Shown here: positions 13,880-13,998 of the stretch, piece after piece | Layout: each line of letters begins with the position of its first letter | How positions within the stretch are numbered: the first letter of the stretch is position 1 | NCBI GenBank assembly: GCA_052169645.1 | Contig: JBQNCA010000035.1 | Coordinates: forward strand, 1 to 13,998 | Direction of reading: 5' to 3' | DNA: 13,998 nucleotides | Source of the DNA: JAIKWW01 sp052169645 | GTDB lineage: Bacteria; Bacillota; Clostridia; Peptostreptococcales; Anaerovoracaceae | Made by a program: the position numbers and the translations under genes | Notes under the pieces: generated by a model | What the model saw: the letters and a program-made list of their open reading frames with translations, nothing else | Told to the model about the DNA's origin: nothing | The model's database searches: none

Positions 13880-13998
13880 TTACAACAGTTCAAGACTGAT
13901 ACATTCATTCATTTCCTCTGCTATATGCAAAGATTTAATAATTCCCAAACCGAAGCGTCCCAAATTATCAACAATCATCATGGTATCGTCCAGCTTTA
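13880..13998 (-). CDS. C-terminal end of an unrecognised gene (5' part outside window)
   Basis: An open frame of 39 codons plus two bases runs from the window edge to a TAA. The visible peptide starts KLDDTMMIVDNLGRFGLG and ends EEMNECISLELL. I do not recognise the family from so little sequence. Codon use looks coding, and the stop lies 67 bases before tmcAL on the same strand with no terminator between, so the two may be co-transcribed. It could also be a chance open frame. Confidence 0.5.
   Translation of the reverse strand, partial: KLDDTMMIVDNLGRFGLGIIKSLHIAEEMNECISLELL

Noticed and set aside
1..13998. CRISPR arrays, tRNA or rRNA genes, insertion sequences, phage attachment sites
   Set aside because: I saw no regularly spaced repeats, no tRNA cloverleaf-like segments, no transposase frames and no terminal inverted repeats with target duplications.

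Overview
The window comes from an AT-rich anaerobic Firmicute, most likely a member of Clostridia. The signs are strong AGGAGG-type ribosome binding sites, a tmcAL gene, a Zn-type ribosomal protein L32, GTG and TTG starts with good Shine-Dalgarno sites, a methyl-accepting chemotaxis protein, and an oxygen-sensitive nitrogenase-like system next to a hydrogenase maturation gene. Every gene I can support lies on the minus strand, so transcription runs from high to low coordinates. The plus-strand open frames look like shadows.

Right part (about 13998 to 9738): the tail of an unrecognised gene, then tmcAL (tRNA-Met cytidine acetate ligase) preceded by a perfect 30-bp tandem duplication, a gene-poor gap of about 290 bp, a chemotaxis receptor (dCache-HAMP-MA), and rpmF (ribosomal protein L32) with its own consensus sigma-A promoter and an intrinsic terminator.

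Middle part (about 9655 to 5732): a 52-codon membrane miniprotein overlapping an SDR oxidoreductase; a nitroreductase coupled to the Y-family polymerase gene dinB, with a 14-bp perfect palindrome upstream; a SemiSWEET/PQ-loop-like small membrane protein; and an unrecognised 187-residue protein with a nine-lysine tail.

Left part (about 5682 to 1) is the most interesting. A highly foldable leader of about 240 nt ends in a strong intrinsic terminator just upstream of the first ribosome binding site. It precedes an overlapping operon: NifH-like Fe protein, NifD-like subunit, NifK-like subunit, then hypF. The Fe protein keeps its P-loop and both cluster cysteines. By hand alignment, the D-like subunit lacks both residues that hold FeMo-cofactor in true nitrogenase, and the D/K pair has a reduced set of P-cluster cysteines. 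This points to a divergent nitrogenase-superfamily reductase of unknown substrate rather than N2 fixation. The tight coupling to hypF, the CN-ligand-forming carbamoyltransferase of [NiFe]-hydrogenase maturation, together with the probable riboswitch-like leader, suggests an undescribed regulated metallo-reductase operon.
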